Shown here one piece after another: positions 34,749 through 43,434 of a stretch of 64,000 nucleotides of DNA. A model generated the notes under the pieces. It saw nothing but the letters and a program-made list of their open reading frames with translations. It was not told where the DNA came from and did not search any database. The DNA comes from Desulforhopalus sp. IMCC35007. Lineage in GTDB: Bacteria > Desulfobacterota > Desulfobulbia > Desulfobulbales > Desulfocapsaceae. The position numbers and the translations under genes are program-made. Position 1 is the first letter of the stretch. Each line of letters starts with the position of its first letter. Location: positions 41,412-105,411 of the forward strand of contig NZ_SWCN01000020.1 of NCBI RefSeq assembly GCF_005116575.1, written 5' to 3'.

Positions 34749-37463
34749 TTAAACAAAGGGGAGATAGGCCACAGCCAGAAGCGACAAAACAACGGCTGGA
34801 AGGAAAATCGATTTGCGTGAAGAGTTACCGGCTGCAAAGAGTTGCCTGACTATCCTTTGCGTCGCATACAATGAGGCAAGTAATCCACCGACGACCGTAA
34901 TCAACTGCAGGACAAAGGTCGCATCTTCCGTTAACAATCTCACCGGCTGTGAGGTGTAGGCAATGGAAAAAAGATCGAAGATATTTTCCCGCAGCAACCA
35001 CAAGCCACCCACAAATATTTCCAGATGTGCCGCCAGAAAGGCGCCCAGCACCAGAGGAATCATACCGTACCCCATGGTGGCAGCGGTTTTATTCCAGTTC
35101 GTTTCAGTGCGTTGCGAAATAATACGGGTATACAGGGCATAGGCGCCTAAAAACAACAGGATAGTAAAAAAGAAGAAGACCATATTGGCAAAAGGCAGGC
35201 TGTAGGGAAAACCGAGATCATGAAAGCGGCCCGCCAGAAAATCAATAAACCCCGGATACTTCTGATTAATCGTAAAAGGGTAAAAGATGGCCGCAAGACT
35301 GACAACCAGAAAGCTGTCCTCAAGCCTTGGTGACTGCTGATTCCACAACTCCTGAGGGGCCAGACGGAGATTGAGGTGGATGGAATTCAAAGAACAGTTT
35401 TTGATACATTGGCCACATAAAATACAATCACGGTTATTGTCCACGAGAAAGGGATGCCGAAACATGGGACAACCTGCGGTGTTGCCATCTCCGCTATAAC
35501 AGAGATGATCGGTACACCTGTTGGTGCAGACATGGGTATTGGCCCGCAGTTCCAGGATGGATGGCATGGCGAAAAGAGCGTTTATTGCACCCAATGGACA
35601 GATATAGCGGCACCAGACTCTTCGCTTATAGAGCATACTCACAAGAAGAGCCCCGGTCATAATCGTAAAAATTATCCAGCCGGTAAGCCTCGACGATTGA
35701 TAGACATTCCAGGTTATTTCTATACAGAATAAGACAATACAAAGACAGGCCATTATCCAACCGGAGTATTTTTTGATCCAGACAGGCGTCTTCCGCTCCG
35801 GTTTTATAACGGCTTGAGCCATCCAACCCGGTACCGACAGTCCACAGACACTGCACCAGGTTCTCGCCAGAAAAAAGAAGGAAAATATCATGAGCGGCCA
35901 CCCCACGATCCAGCTGAGCGTGACACCTATATTTTTTTCCGGATTTGTCGGCCCAAAAAAGAGAACAGCCAGAACCACAACAAAAAAAATGCCCACAATA
36001 ACCCGTGGCAATACCGGGAACAAAGGGCTTGAAAAAAAACTTCGTACTGCTTTAAAACGGAGGAGATTGAATTCCCACTTCCCTTCCGTTTTTGGCATTC
36101 CGAGGGGAATCTGATTGTTCAGGGGTTCATTGGTCCTGCCAAGGATGACCGCCCGACGCATGACACTGGCCATTTCCGTCAGATTTCCCGGCCAGTCATA
36201 GTTCATGAACATCCCCATCGTTTCGGCATCTACCTCAGTGATGGTTTTTCCATACTGGGAACTAAAACGTTTGAGGTAATACTCAACCAGACGTGGAATA
36301 TCCCGGCGATGCTCTCTCAGCGGTGCCATGTGGAACTGGTTATTTTCGACCAGCTTGTAGAGCCCAGGTTCCAGCCAATTATGGCCATCCTTTTTACCTG
36401 CGACATCATGGCTTACTAAAATGATCCTGGTGCGTTGTTGAGCGCCCCCCGCCAAACTGCTGCCATTGCGATTAATATCAGTGCAAGCATTACTGGTGGT
36501 ATTTCCGGTGGCATCGCAGCCATCCTCATGCATCAGGAATTGAGCAAGTTTATTCTGCAGATCCGGCGTCATCTCTTCAGCATTATAGAATACGACGGTC
36601 CCGCCCTGTGTTCTCTTTAAAAGCCCCAGCTGATCTATCTGCGAGAATTCACTGGCCTCAAATGCAGCCCCAAAAAGATCCAGGTCAAGCTGTTCAGGCT
36701 CCAGGTCACGGAGGTCCAGTTCAACATAGGCGCCATTTGCATGGTCACTGCTTCTGTGTATTTCATAGGCGATCATGCCCCTGCCTGAGCCACTTTCACC
36801 GGTCAGAAGAACTGGAGCAAGACTGCCTTTAAAGGTATTGGCGGCCTTTACCAGCAGTCCCTGAAGGGTCGAGGGGGAAATTCGTTCCTCTTTCGTCTCT
36901 GCGGAAGATTGATTCTCCCGTGTTGGACGTCCTGTCCTGCTACGAAAAAAAGCAGGGTCAAGATTGTCTTCAGTGATCACTCGGGTATTGTAGGCCATTG
37001 TCAGACCGGCCACATGGTCCTGAAAAGAAACGCGCAGACGCTGGGCAAGAGCGGTGAGGATTCGGTGCCCGATTATCTCATTTTTCAGGAGTAAGCTCGT
37101 AAAGCTTTCGGCATCAAAACACAGAAGGACGAGAGCCGTCAGCGCCCTGGCATTGGCACTGTGGCAGTCATGGGTAATGAGGGATGTCTCTCCAAAATGC
37201 CCTCCCGGACGAATATGCCCGACAAAAGCCTCTGTACCGTTATTTAACGGCAGGATCAGTTCAACCTCTCCACTTGCAACAAGGTAAAAATAACTGGGCC
37301 TTTCGCCCTGCCTGTAGATGTACTCCCCCTGGTCAACAATCTTCCGCGAGGCTGCAGCAAGAATACGGCGAAGATCTCCAGCGTCCACATCTTTAAAAAG
37401 AAGCGACCGGTACAGGCTCTCAAGATCTTCATTTTCCAGGTCTGCAACCATGTTTTGATTCAT
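34749..37463 (-). CDS. Fusion protein: cyclic-nucleotide-binding domain, degenerate sigma-54-type AAA domain, membrane polyferredoxin
   Basis: From ATG 37463 the protein has 904 residues. Residues 20-145 are a CRP-like effector domain (PGGHFGETSLITH). Residues 200-450 resemble an NtrC-type AAA domain: GESGSGRG at 222-229 replaces the usual Walker A lysine by arginine, the sigma-54-contacting GAFTGA loop is missing, but the NYDWPGNLTE segment (421-430) is kept. From 480 on there are multiple transmembrane helices with NapH/NosR-like motifs: WCSVCG (536), WCRYICPLG (617), and two cysteine clusters, 646-665 and the complete C680xxC683xxC686xxxC690 ferredoxin motif. No DNA-binding domain is present. 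It ends an apparent operon CBS-USP-fusion. I infer a nucleotide-controlled membrane redox or electron-transfer protein. Confidence 0.88.
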   Translation of the reverse strand: MNQNMVADLENEDLESLYRSLLFKDVDAGDLRRILAAASRKIVDQGEYIYRQGERPSYFYLVASGEVELILPLNNGTEAFVGHIRPGGHFGETSLITHDCHSANARALTALVLLCFDAESFTSLLLKNEIIGHRILTALAQRLRVSFQDHVAGLTMAYNTRVITEDNLDPAFFRSRTGRPTRENQSSAETKEERISPSTLQGLLVKAANTFKGSLAPVLLTGESGSGRGMIAYEIHRSSDHANGAYVELDLRDLEPEQLDLDLFGAAFEASEFSQIDQLGLLKRTQGGTVVFYNAEEMTPDLQNKLAQFLMHEDGCDATGNTTSNACTDINRNGSSLAGGAQQRTRIILVSHDVAGKKDGHNWLEPGLYKLVENNQFHMAPLREHRRDIPRLVEYYLKRFSSQYGKTITEVDAETMGMFMNYDWPGNLTEMASVMRRAVILGRTNEPLNNQIPLGMPKTEGKWEFNLLRFKAVRSFFSSPLFPVLPRVIVGIFFVVVLAVLFFGPTNPEKNIGVTLSWIVGWPLMIFSFFFLARTWCSVCGLSVPGWMAQAVIKPERKTPVWIKKYSGWIMACLCIVLFCIEITWNVYQSSRLTGWIIFTIMTGALLVSMLYKRRVWCRYICPLGAINALFAMPSILELRANTHVCTNRCTDHLCYSGDGNTAGCPMFRHPFLVDNNRDCILCGQCIKNCSLNSIHLNLRLAPQELWNQQSPRLEDSFLVVSLAAIFYPFTINQKYPGFIDFLAGRFHDLGFPYSLPFANMVFFFFTILLFLGAYALYTRIISQRTETNWNKTAATMGYGMIPLVLGAFLAAHLEIFVGGLWLLRENIFDLFSIAYTSQPVRLLTEDATFVLQLITVVGGLLASLYATQRIVRQLFAAGNSSRKSIFLPAVVLSLLAVAYLPFV

Positions 37464-37513
37464 GTTAGACAAGCTCTACAGGGCAGCATGAAAAAACAGT
37501 TTTTTCTCCTCAA

Positions 37514-38020
37514 TCAACTCACTATTACACCATGATACCGTGTATGTCGTTGAAATTTTTTTCTTACCCTGACACTGACCACCGGAACAGGAGAGTGCCT
37601 GAAGACTTTTTCCGCGGCACTGCCGAAAAGTATCCCTTCCAGATTCCCCCGCCCCTTATTTGCCATGACAACGTAATCAACATCTTCAGAATCAATAGTT
37701 TTTAGAATACACTCAAAAGGCACCCCGGTATCGGTCTTAAAAGACATCAAGGCTTTATCCTCAAAAAATTCTGTTTTCACCAGCTCTTTGAATTGGAGGC
37801 TTCTCTCTTTTTGTATCTGCCTGATACGCTCCTCCAATGCTACCGGTTCTGATAGATATACGTTCACCATATCATAATATTTAAATACCTGATCATTTAT
37901 AACGTTATAGACAATGATTTCACCCTCAAGCCCTTTGGCCAATTTGACGGCGTGCTGCAGGGTGATGAGAGAATATTCTGAAAAATCAACACAGGCCATA
38001 ATTTTGATTTTTTTGTCCAT
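37514..38020 (-). CDS. Universal stress protein (UspA family)
   Basis: The 168-residue protein has the UspA fold: MACVDFSEYSLITLQHAVKL at the start, VDYVVMANKGRGNLEGILFG and GSAAEKVFRHSPVPVVSVR at the end. The G-2x-G-9x-G(S/T) ATP-binding motif is recognisable (NKGRGNLEGILFGSAAE), so it is probably an ATP-binding type. It lies 28 bp after the CBS gene and 50 bp before the fusion-protein start, all on the minus strand, so the three form an operon. It is closely similar in layout to the USP at 52.1 kb. Confidence 0.93.
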   Translation of the reverse strand: MDKKIKIMACVDFSEYSLITLQHAVKLAKGLEGEIIVYNVINDQVFKYYDMVNVYLSEPVALEERIRQIQKERSLQFKELVKTEFFEDKALMSFKTDTGVPFECILKTIDSEDVDYVVMANKGRGNLEGILFGSAAEKVFRHSPVPVVSVRVRKKFQRHTRYHGVIVS

Positions 38021-38048
38021 ACACTTCTCCTTACCTGTCGTCTGAGTC

Positions 38049-38726
38049 TTAATAAATATTCCTCACCCCTCTGGACAGATCCGCTGCATAAAAAAGCTCT
38101 CCAGAATGATAGAACTTGGTCCGTAAATTTTCAAATTTTTCAGGGCTAAGATTTAACGTGTGGATAAACACCTCACGAAAGCGTGGTTCCGTTTCATCAA
38201 AGGATGTCATAATACTAGAGAGTCGCCCTCCGCTTTTTTGTATGATTTTCGTTACATTCTGGACAATCCCCGGCTTGTCGAGCAACCTGAAAGCAAAGAC
38301 CTGTCCATCATTTTTAATACCTGTAAAACAAACATAGCACCTGAAAATATCTCCTTTACTGATCACCCCTGCAATTCGTCCGTCGTACCCGAGTACCGGC
38401 AGGCCCGAAATTGAATGTTGCAACATTTTTTCAGCGGCCTCAGTGACCAGCCTGTCTATAGGAATGGTGACAACCGGACTGGACATCACCGTGGTGATCC
38501 GGATATCGTCCAGGACTCTGGTTACCTCACTGTTGTCCATTAAGAGAACATCGGGGGGCGAGGCATTTTTAACATCACCGTCCGTGACAATACCGACAAG
38601 CTCGTCGTCTTTTAGTATTGGTAACATTGAGATAATTCGGGTCGCAAAAAGCCTTGCCGCATCGTTTAAGCTCGCCTCATGATGAAGTGTCGTTATATGT
38701 TTGCTCATCCACTGACTTATCAGCAT
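38049..38726 (-). CDS. Tandem CBS domain protein with C-terminal ACT-like domain
   Basis: ATG 38726 (225 residues) follows GGGAGGTGG; a longer frame to 38840 is rejected because a sigma-54 promoter lies inside it. CBS1 (about residues 7-60, MLPILKDDELVGIVTDGDV) and CBS2 (about 78-135, ISGLPVLGYDGRIAGVISKG) should bind an adenosyl nucleotide. The rest (about 145-215, FRLLDKPGIVQNVTKIIQKS) is an ACT-like fold. The combination, also seen in AcuB-like proteins, senses energy charge or an amino-acid-type ligand. It opens the CBS-USP-fusion operon. Confidence 0.88.
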   Translation of the reverse strand: MLISQWMSKHITTLHHEASLNDAARLFATRIISMLPILKDDELVGIVTDGDVKNASPPDVLLMDNSEVTRVLDDIRITTVMSSPVVTIPIDRLVTEAAEKMLQHSISGLPVLGYDGRIAGVISKGDIFRCYVCFTGIKNDGQVFAFRLLDKPGIVQNVTKIIQKSGGRLSSIMTSFDETEPRFREVFIHTLNLSPEKFENLRTKFYHSGELFYAADLSRGVRNIY

Positions 38727-38849
38727 AACACCACCTCCCTTCTCAATTGAGGGTGCACCATAATGAGTTGCGCCCAGGTCATTTTCTCCGTCAGGTAAAA
38801 CAACCGTCTCAATGACCCGACAAATCATTATCTTCTCCATAAAACAACA

Positions 38850-38865
38850 AGCATAGTCTATGCCA
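38850..38865 (-). promoter_or_regulatory. Sigma-54 (-24/-12) promoter for the CBS-USP-fusion operon
   Basis: On the minus strand TGGCAT, five bases, then ATGCT; GG and GC are exactly ten bases apart as required (consensus TGGCAC-N5-TTGCA). It lies about 125 bases before the CBS start codon and points toward it. Confidence 0.65.
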
Positions 38866-38971
38866 CTCCCTCCTCAACGGAGCAATAATGAGCAACGAAC
38901 CCATCGGCCCGACCACTCTCCGGCGTTTAATTTTTCGTAGTTCTGCCTGCAGAAGAAGATGTCGTAACAAC

Positions 38972-38987
38972 TGGAACACAATGTGCA
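38972..38987 (+). promoter_or_regulatory. Possible sigma-54 promoter for the divergent response-regulator gene
   Basis: TGGAAC, five bases, GTGCA with the GG-N10-GC spacing kept; one mismatch in each half. It is 55 bases before the response-regulator start at 39042. It is weaker than the opposing promoter at 38850-38865. Confidence 0.45.
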
Positions 38988-39041
38988 AAACAAGAGAAAA
39001 ATAAAGACACCGGCATACCTCTGAGGAAAAGGTCCAACGAC

Positions 39042-39595
39042 ATGAATCCAAAGGCACTCATCGTAGATGATGAAAAAATTATCCGGAATTTATTGGAGGC
39101 AATAGTTCTGAATCTGGGGTTTGAGGTAACCACGGCAAACGATGCAAGCAACGCTGAAAAGGCCTTACAGTCACAAGGCTTCGACCTCGTCATCACCGAT
39201 CTGGAAATGGGCAAAACCACGGGTTTTGAGGTGATCAAAATTGCAAAAAGCATCAACAAGAACACCATAGTAATAATGGCGACAGGCTGTCTCGATGAGA
39301 GTTCCCGACACCATGCCCTTGGTCTTGGCGCCAGTGATTATCTCCTCAAGCCCTTTTCAGTCACCGATCTGGAAAAACGGATCAACAAACAATTTGCGGT
39401 TATGAAAAGAACTCCAAAGAGCATTTGGAGGAAAAAATCGAGGGTCAGGTGTCAGGATGTTTTACAAAGTGTAAAGCAATCTGTTTGCAGACAGGACTAT
39501 CTGTAGCTCCTGTCGGGGCAAAAATGATCCTCTACACTTCACATGAAGCTGAAACAGCGGTTCTGCAATACAGAACATTGATCAACCTGAAATAG
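39042..39595 (+). pseudogene. Response regulator receiver protein with a frameshift near the C-terminus
   Basis: The first 120 codons encode an intact receiver domain (LIVDDEKIIRNLLEAIVLNL, phospho-Asp in LVITDLEMG, Lys in YLLKPFS). After AVMK the frame loses sense and stops at 39504-39506, while another frame continues EHLEEKIEGQVSGCFTKCKA and ends LQYRTLINLK at 39595. Adding one A to the AAAA run at 39405-39408 gives a continuous protein of about 184 residues. The receiver itself could still work, so this may be a truncated but functional regulator, a decaying gene or a sequencing error. Start has AAAAGG upstream. Confidence 0.65.
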
Positions 39596-39614
39596 AAAAA
39601 AACCGGTGCCGGAT

Positions 39615-40016
39615 ATGTATACACAATCAACCTGCCGTATCATCGTAACTGATACCAATCACCATGTCAGAGATTTCATAAGACGGGAACTGGAAAAAGA
39701 AGGCTACACCGTTGCAAGCATCAGCAATCCGATAGAGGCTTACAACAGCATCTCCGATACAACATCTCTGGATATCCTCATCCTTGATCCGGACCTCATC
39801 TCCCCCTACGGTCAATCCTTTTTTACCCAGTTTCTGGAGAGAAATCTGTCAACACATATAATTATCCATACCTTTGACAAATTTCTTTCTATTCCAAGAA
39901 CCGATGAAAAAATCCATATCGTCGAAAAAACCGCGTCAAGTATCGGCCCGCTCAAAGAAATAATAGAGGAGTGTACACGCTCACTCACTGCACTGAAACA
40001 ACAAATCCATTTGTAG
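39615..40016 (+). CDS. Receiver-like domain protein
   Basis: The 133-residue product (ATG 39615; a GTG at 39606 is the alternative) has a CheY-like layout: IIVTDTNHHVRDFIRRELEK as strand one and helix one, LDILILDPDLISPYG carrying the candidate phosphoacceptor Asp, and HIVEKTASSIGPLKEII with the conserved lysine. The usual acidic pair is reduced to one TD, and the strand-four region is divergent. It may be a pseudo-receiver. It follows the damaged regulator directly and precedes another damaged signalling fragment. Confidence 0.65.
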   Translation: MYTQSTCRIIVTDTNHHVRDFIRRELEKEGYTVASISNPIEAYNSISDTTSLDILILDPDLISPYGQSFFTQFLERNLSTHIIIHTFDKFLSIPRTDEKIHIVEKTASSIGPLKEIIEECTRSLTALKQQIHL

Positions 40017-40117
40017 AAAGGTTCCGGTAACTTCCCTTTCGGAAAGCCATTCCCAGTAGATTAAAGCCCTTGAAACCTGTCAATACCTCTAAGACCTGAG
40101 ATGACAGCATAAAAGGC

Positions 40118-40420
40118 ATGTTGAAATTTAAGAAACTCATTAAAAGACATATAGAGCTTTTCCATGTCAATCAACAGTCAGGGGATGAAAACAAAAGGCT
40201 GAGTGACGACTTCTCCGAAATCAAAGTCCTTCGGGGTATATTGCCCCTTTGCTCGTTTTGTAAAAAGATCCGAGATAATGAAGGTTACTGGGAACAGGTT
40301 GATGTATATATCAACAAACATTCTGAAGCGGACATCAGCCACAGTCTTTGCCCGACATGGGTAAAGAAACATTAGCCAAAGGTGTACGAACACCTTGAAC
40401 AGGATAAAAAAGAGGACTAA
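40118..40420 (+). pseudogene. Remnant of a CxxC-motif signalling output domain, interrupted by an amber codon
   Basis: The frame reads KVLRGILPLCSFCKKIRDNE then GYWEQVDVYINKHSEADISH and SLCP, which matches the short LP(I/L)C..CKKIRDD.GYW domain that ends many deltaproteobacterial PAS and receiver proteins. Two substitutions stand out: the second conserved cysteine pair is broken (CPTW where CP.C is usual, TGG for a cysteine codon) and a TAG at 40373-40375 replaces the usual tyrosine before PKVYEHLEQDKKED, which stays open to TAA at 40418-40420. The N-terminal sensor or receiver normally attached is missing. It looks like a decaying gene end, possibly once joined to the preceding receiver. Confidence 0.65.
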
Positions 40421-40529
40421 TCTCAACAAGGAATTCGTCCAAGATAAAGAGCACACTGAAGATCACTGAAGATATAACTGTTTGTTCAGACCTTCTCACA
40501 TCCACAATTTGACATGACACACATATTAG

Positions 40530-41456
40530 ATGATAAATGATATAGATTACACAAAGATTTTTTCTGAAATTGTTACTGAATTCAAAGACAACGATGACTG
40601 TGGCAAGGTTGCCACATACATTCCGGAACTGGGTAAGGTTGATCCCAACAAATTAGGTATTCACCTTACAACGGTTGAAAAACATCACTCTTCTTTTGGT
40701 GATTGGAACGAAAAATTTTCCATTCAAAGTATTGCTAAAGTATTGTCTTTGACCTTGGCCTTAAAGATCATGGGAAATGATGTGTGGGATCGTGTAGGCG
40801 TTGAACCATCCGGTACTGCTTTTAACTCTCTCGTGCAGTTAGAATACGAAAGAGGTATCCCGCGAAATCCATTCATTAATGCAGGTGCCATTGTTATCTG
40901 CGATATTTTGGTCAGTTGCCTGGACAATCCAAAACTGGAATTACTGGAATTTATCAGAAAATCATCAGGTATCAGGGAAATTGATTTTTGTTTAAAAATT
41001 GCTCAATCAGAAAAGGTTACGGGCTTTAGAAACTATGCCCTCGCTCATTTAATGAAGGATTTTTGCAATATTCACAATGAGGTGGAACTTGTTTTGGATT
41101 TGTACTTCCATCTCTGCTCGATTAAAATGACCTGCAAAGAACTGGCTCAAGCCTTCTTGTTCCTTGCATCATACGGCGTAAATCCAATAACAAACGAAAC
41201 TGTCATCAGCCCTGGACGAACCAAACGTATAAATTCAATCATGCTGATGTGTGGCTTTTATGACGAAGCAGGCGAGTTCGCTTTTAGAGCAGGGTTACCC
41301 GGCAAGAGCGGAGTTGGCGGGGGAATCGTTGCAATTCATCCCGGAAAATACTGTATTGCTGTCTGGAGCCCTAAACTCAACACCAATGGGAACTCTTACA
41401 AAGGGATGAGGGTACTTGAAGCAATAACCACAAAAACAGAATCCTCCATATTTTGA
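40530..41456 (+). CDS. glsA: Glutaminase
   Basis: The 308-residue enzyme hydrolyses glutamine to glutamate and ammonia. It has the serine-lysine active-site motif FSIQSIAKVLSL (Ser67, Lys70), the GTAFNSLVQLEYERGIPRNP segment, INAGAIVICDIL and LPGKSGVGGGIVAIHPGKY near the C-terminus. Length and order match bacterial GlsA/YbaS. Its position among signalling genes may reflect nitrogen control (an NtrC-family regulator follows), but that is inference; the gene has its own promoter region which I could not define. Confidence 0.95.
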   Translation: MINDIDYTKIFSEIVTEFKDNDDCGKVATYIPELGKVDPNKLGIHLTTVEKHHSSFGDWNEKFSIQSIAKVLSLTLALKIMGNDVWDRVGVEPSGTAFNSLVQLEYERGIPRNPFINAGAIVICDILVSCLDNPKLELLEFIRKSSGIREIDFCLKIAQSEKVTGFRNYALAHLMKDFCNIHNEVELVLDLYFHLCSIKMTCKELAQAFLFLASYGVNPITNETVISPGRTKRINSIMLMCGFYDEAGEFAFRAGLPGKSGVGGGIVAIHPGKYCIAVWSPKLNTNGNSYKGMRVLEAITTKTESSIF

Positions 41457-41506
41457 TCAAAAGAGGACTTGAACCTCCACAGTAGAGTGTGAAAACCCTC
41501 TTTTGA
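41457..41506. repeat. Inverted repeat with a tRNA T-arm-like sequence downstream of glsA
   Basis: TCAAAAGAGG (41457-41466) and CCTCTTTTGA (41497-41506) are perfect arms around 30 bases, starting just after the glsA stop codon, and could terminate it. Read on the minus strand, GGAGGTTCAAGTCCTC is a canonical tRNA TPsiC arm and the flanks look like part of a tRNA 3' half (TTTTCAC anticodon-loop-like segment upstream), but no 5' half or matching acceptor strand is found. It is either a tRNA remnant or chance. Confidence 0.4.
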
Positions 41507-41556
41507 GAGAGCTTTGAAAAAATCTAATCAAACCTGCTTAAAAGCGCTTGATTTGA

Positions 41557-41904
41557 TTATCCCCAGAAACAGCCGTGGGGGTCTCTGCCTATCTCCGCCA
41601 GCACTTTCTCAAGCGATGTGGACTCAGCAAGGGGTTGATAACTATGCCATTTCAGATCAGCTCTCATCCAATAAAGCTTCCACATTTTTTTTGTTTTCAC
41701 AAAAGTGGCCTTGGCAACCGGTTCTTCTATAATATTCTCTGGCTTATCCCATTGAGGCCTGATTGAAAATATTTCAACACTCTGATTTTTCATACGAAAA
41801 GAAAAATCAAGCTTTGTCCGGACATGGGGCTCTGGTCGCCGGCTCTCTAAAAATTTTGCTACAAGCTTCTCTGTTCTTTTTATCTCAAATTCGCTCAGTG
41901 CCAT
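41557..41904 (-). CDS. DUF3024 domain protein
   Basis: The start at 41904 (115 residues) has AAAGGATGAG upstream; the ATG three codons earlier (41913) is too close to it. The family signature is MWKLYWMRADLKWHSYQPL with an ESTSLEKVLAEIGRDPHGCF tail. DUF3024 proteins are small, cytoplasmic and uncharacterised. It is convergent with glsA and follows the NtrC-family regulator's promoter-distal side, without shared operon. Confidence 0.85.
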   Translation of the reverse strand: MALSEFEIKRTEKLVAKFLESRRPEPHVRTKLDFSFRMKNQSVEIFSIRPQWDKPENIIEEPVAKATFVKTKKMWKLYWMRADLKWHSYQPLAESTSLEKVLAEIGRDPHGCFWG

Positions 41905-42012
41905 CGGTCTCATCCTTTCTTACGATATTTTGGACTTGTCCAATCTCTACAATAGATCTCTACAGTTTGCGCCATTTACGGTTAAAATAAACCAATCTCG
42001 GGTATCAATAAT

Positions 42013-43434
42013 TCATTGATACCTGGGGCTAATATTATATTTTTCAATCTTCGCGTGTAAGGTTGGCCGGGAGATACCCAGTACCTTTGCCGCGTTGGAC
42101 CTGTTACCATTGGTCATTACAAGGGCCTCCTGAACAAGGAGCTCCGTCACAAGATCGAGGCAGGATTCAAAAAAATTCTCACTCTTATTCTCCCTTAAGG
42201 CTTCACGAATCCAACCCCGTATCAAATCATTTTCCTCTGCAGCCTTATCTTCCACGAGGTTTTGCAGTGACCGGCTGTGAAAAGTTATATCTTCAGCCAG
42301 AAGAGGTGCACCTCTGTTAAAAATCAGGGCCTTTTTCAGGGTGTTTGATAACTCTCTGATATTACCGGGCCAATCATAGCTTTTAATTTTTTCAATGGCC
42401 TCTTTAGATACACCGGGATTGACAATGGACATCTCTCTTGCAAGACGTGCCAGTAGGTATTGAGACAACGGCACAATATCGTCAATTCGCTTCCGCAGTG
42501 GCGGCATGGTTATGGTCACCACCCTCAACCGGTAATAGAGGTCTTCCCTGAAGGTTCCTTTGGAGACAGCCTCTTCAAGGTCACGGTTTGTGGCGGCAAT
42601 GATCCTGACATCGACATCTATGGGTTCTTTACCACCCAGTCTTTCAATACTGTTCTCCTGAAGAAGACGCAACAGCTTGGACTGTATAGTCAGCGGCATA
42701 TCCCCTATTTCATCGAGAAATACAGTTCCTCCCTTGGCCTGCTCAACCTTACCGACCTTTCTATGCACCGCTCCGGTAAAACTGCCCTTTTCGTAGCCAA
42801 ACAATTCACTCTCTAAAAGTGTATCCGGAATCGCCACGCAGTTTATCACCACCAGAGGCTTATCAGCGCGGAGTGAATGGTTATAAATTGCCCTGGATGC
42901 GAGTTCTTTTCCGGTCCCTGACTCGCCCCTGATAAGGACAGTCGCATCGGTTGAGGAAACCCGGCCAATGGCCTTGTACACCTCAAGCATCTCCAGGCTG
43001 CTGCCCACAAGCGCTTCATGCTCGTACAATATCCCGCCATCAGGATTAACATCCACAGGTGAGGACATGCAGCGACCTGCGGCCACCGCTTTAGCAACAA
43101 GCAAAAGCATCTCAGGCACATCAAAAGGCTTGTAAATATAGTCGTAGGCACCTTTTTGGATCGCGCCAATTGCCGTTTCAGTCGTACCGTAGGCGGTAAC
43201 GATAATCACCGGCAGTTTGGGGAAATGATCATGAATAGCTTCGAAGACTTCAATCCCCGTCATATCGGGCAGACGAATATCGAGGATAACCAGATCGGGC
43301 TTCTGGCTCTTGACCTTGCTGATACCCTCCTGACCGCTGAAGGCCATTTCAGTTTTATAGCCGTCCTGACTGAGAATCTTGCTAAAACTCAGGCATAGCT
43401 GCTGATCATCATCAATTATGAGTATAGAGCTCAT
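42013..43434 (-). CDS. NtrC-family sigma-54-dependent response regulator
   Basis: The 473-residue activator has a receiver (Asp52, Lys102), an AAA domain with Walker A GESGTGKE (170-177), the sigma-54-contacting loop GSFTGA (217-222, a tolerated variant of GAFTGA), FLDEIGDMP, and a C-terminal Fis-type helix-turn-helix ([20 protein letters not shown]). Phosphorylation by the kinase encoded just upstream, with a four-base ATGA overlap, should trigger oligomerisation and opening of sigma-54 promoters. Several such promoters lie in this window at 38.9 and 51.6-51.9 kb, so those operons are reasonable candidate targets, though only binding data could show it. Confidence 0.95.
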   Translation of the reverse strand: MSSILIIDDDQQLCLSFSKILSQDGYKTEMAFSGQEGISKVKSQKPDLVILDIRLPDMTGIEVFEAIHDHFPKLPVIIVTAYGTTETAIGAIQKGAYDYIYKPFDVPEMLLLVAKAVAAGRCMSSPVDVNPDGGILYEHEALVGSSLEMLEVYKAIGRVSSTDATVLIRGESGTGKELASRAIYNHSLRADKPLVVINCVAIPDTLLESELFGYEKGSFTGAVHRKVGKVEQAKGGTVFLDEIGDMPLTIQSKLLRLLQENSIERLGGKEPIDVDVRIIAATNRDLEEAVSKGTFREDLYYRLRVVTITMPPLRKRIDDIVPLSQYLLARLAREMSIVNPGVSKEAIEKIKSYDWPGNIRELSNTLKKALIFNRGAPLLAEDITFHSRSLQNLVEDKAAEENDLIRGWIREALRENKSENFFESCLDLVTELLVQEALVMTNGNRSNAAKVLGISRPTLHAKIEKYNISPRYQ

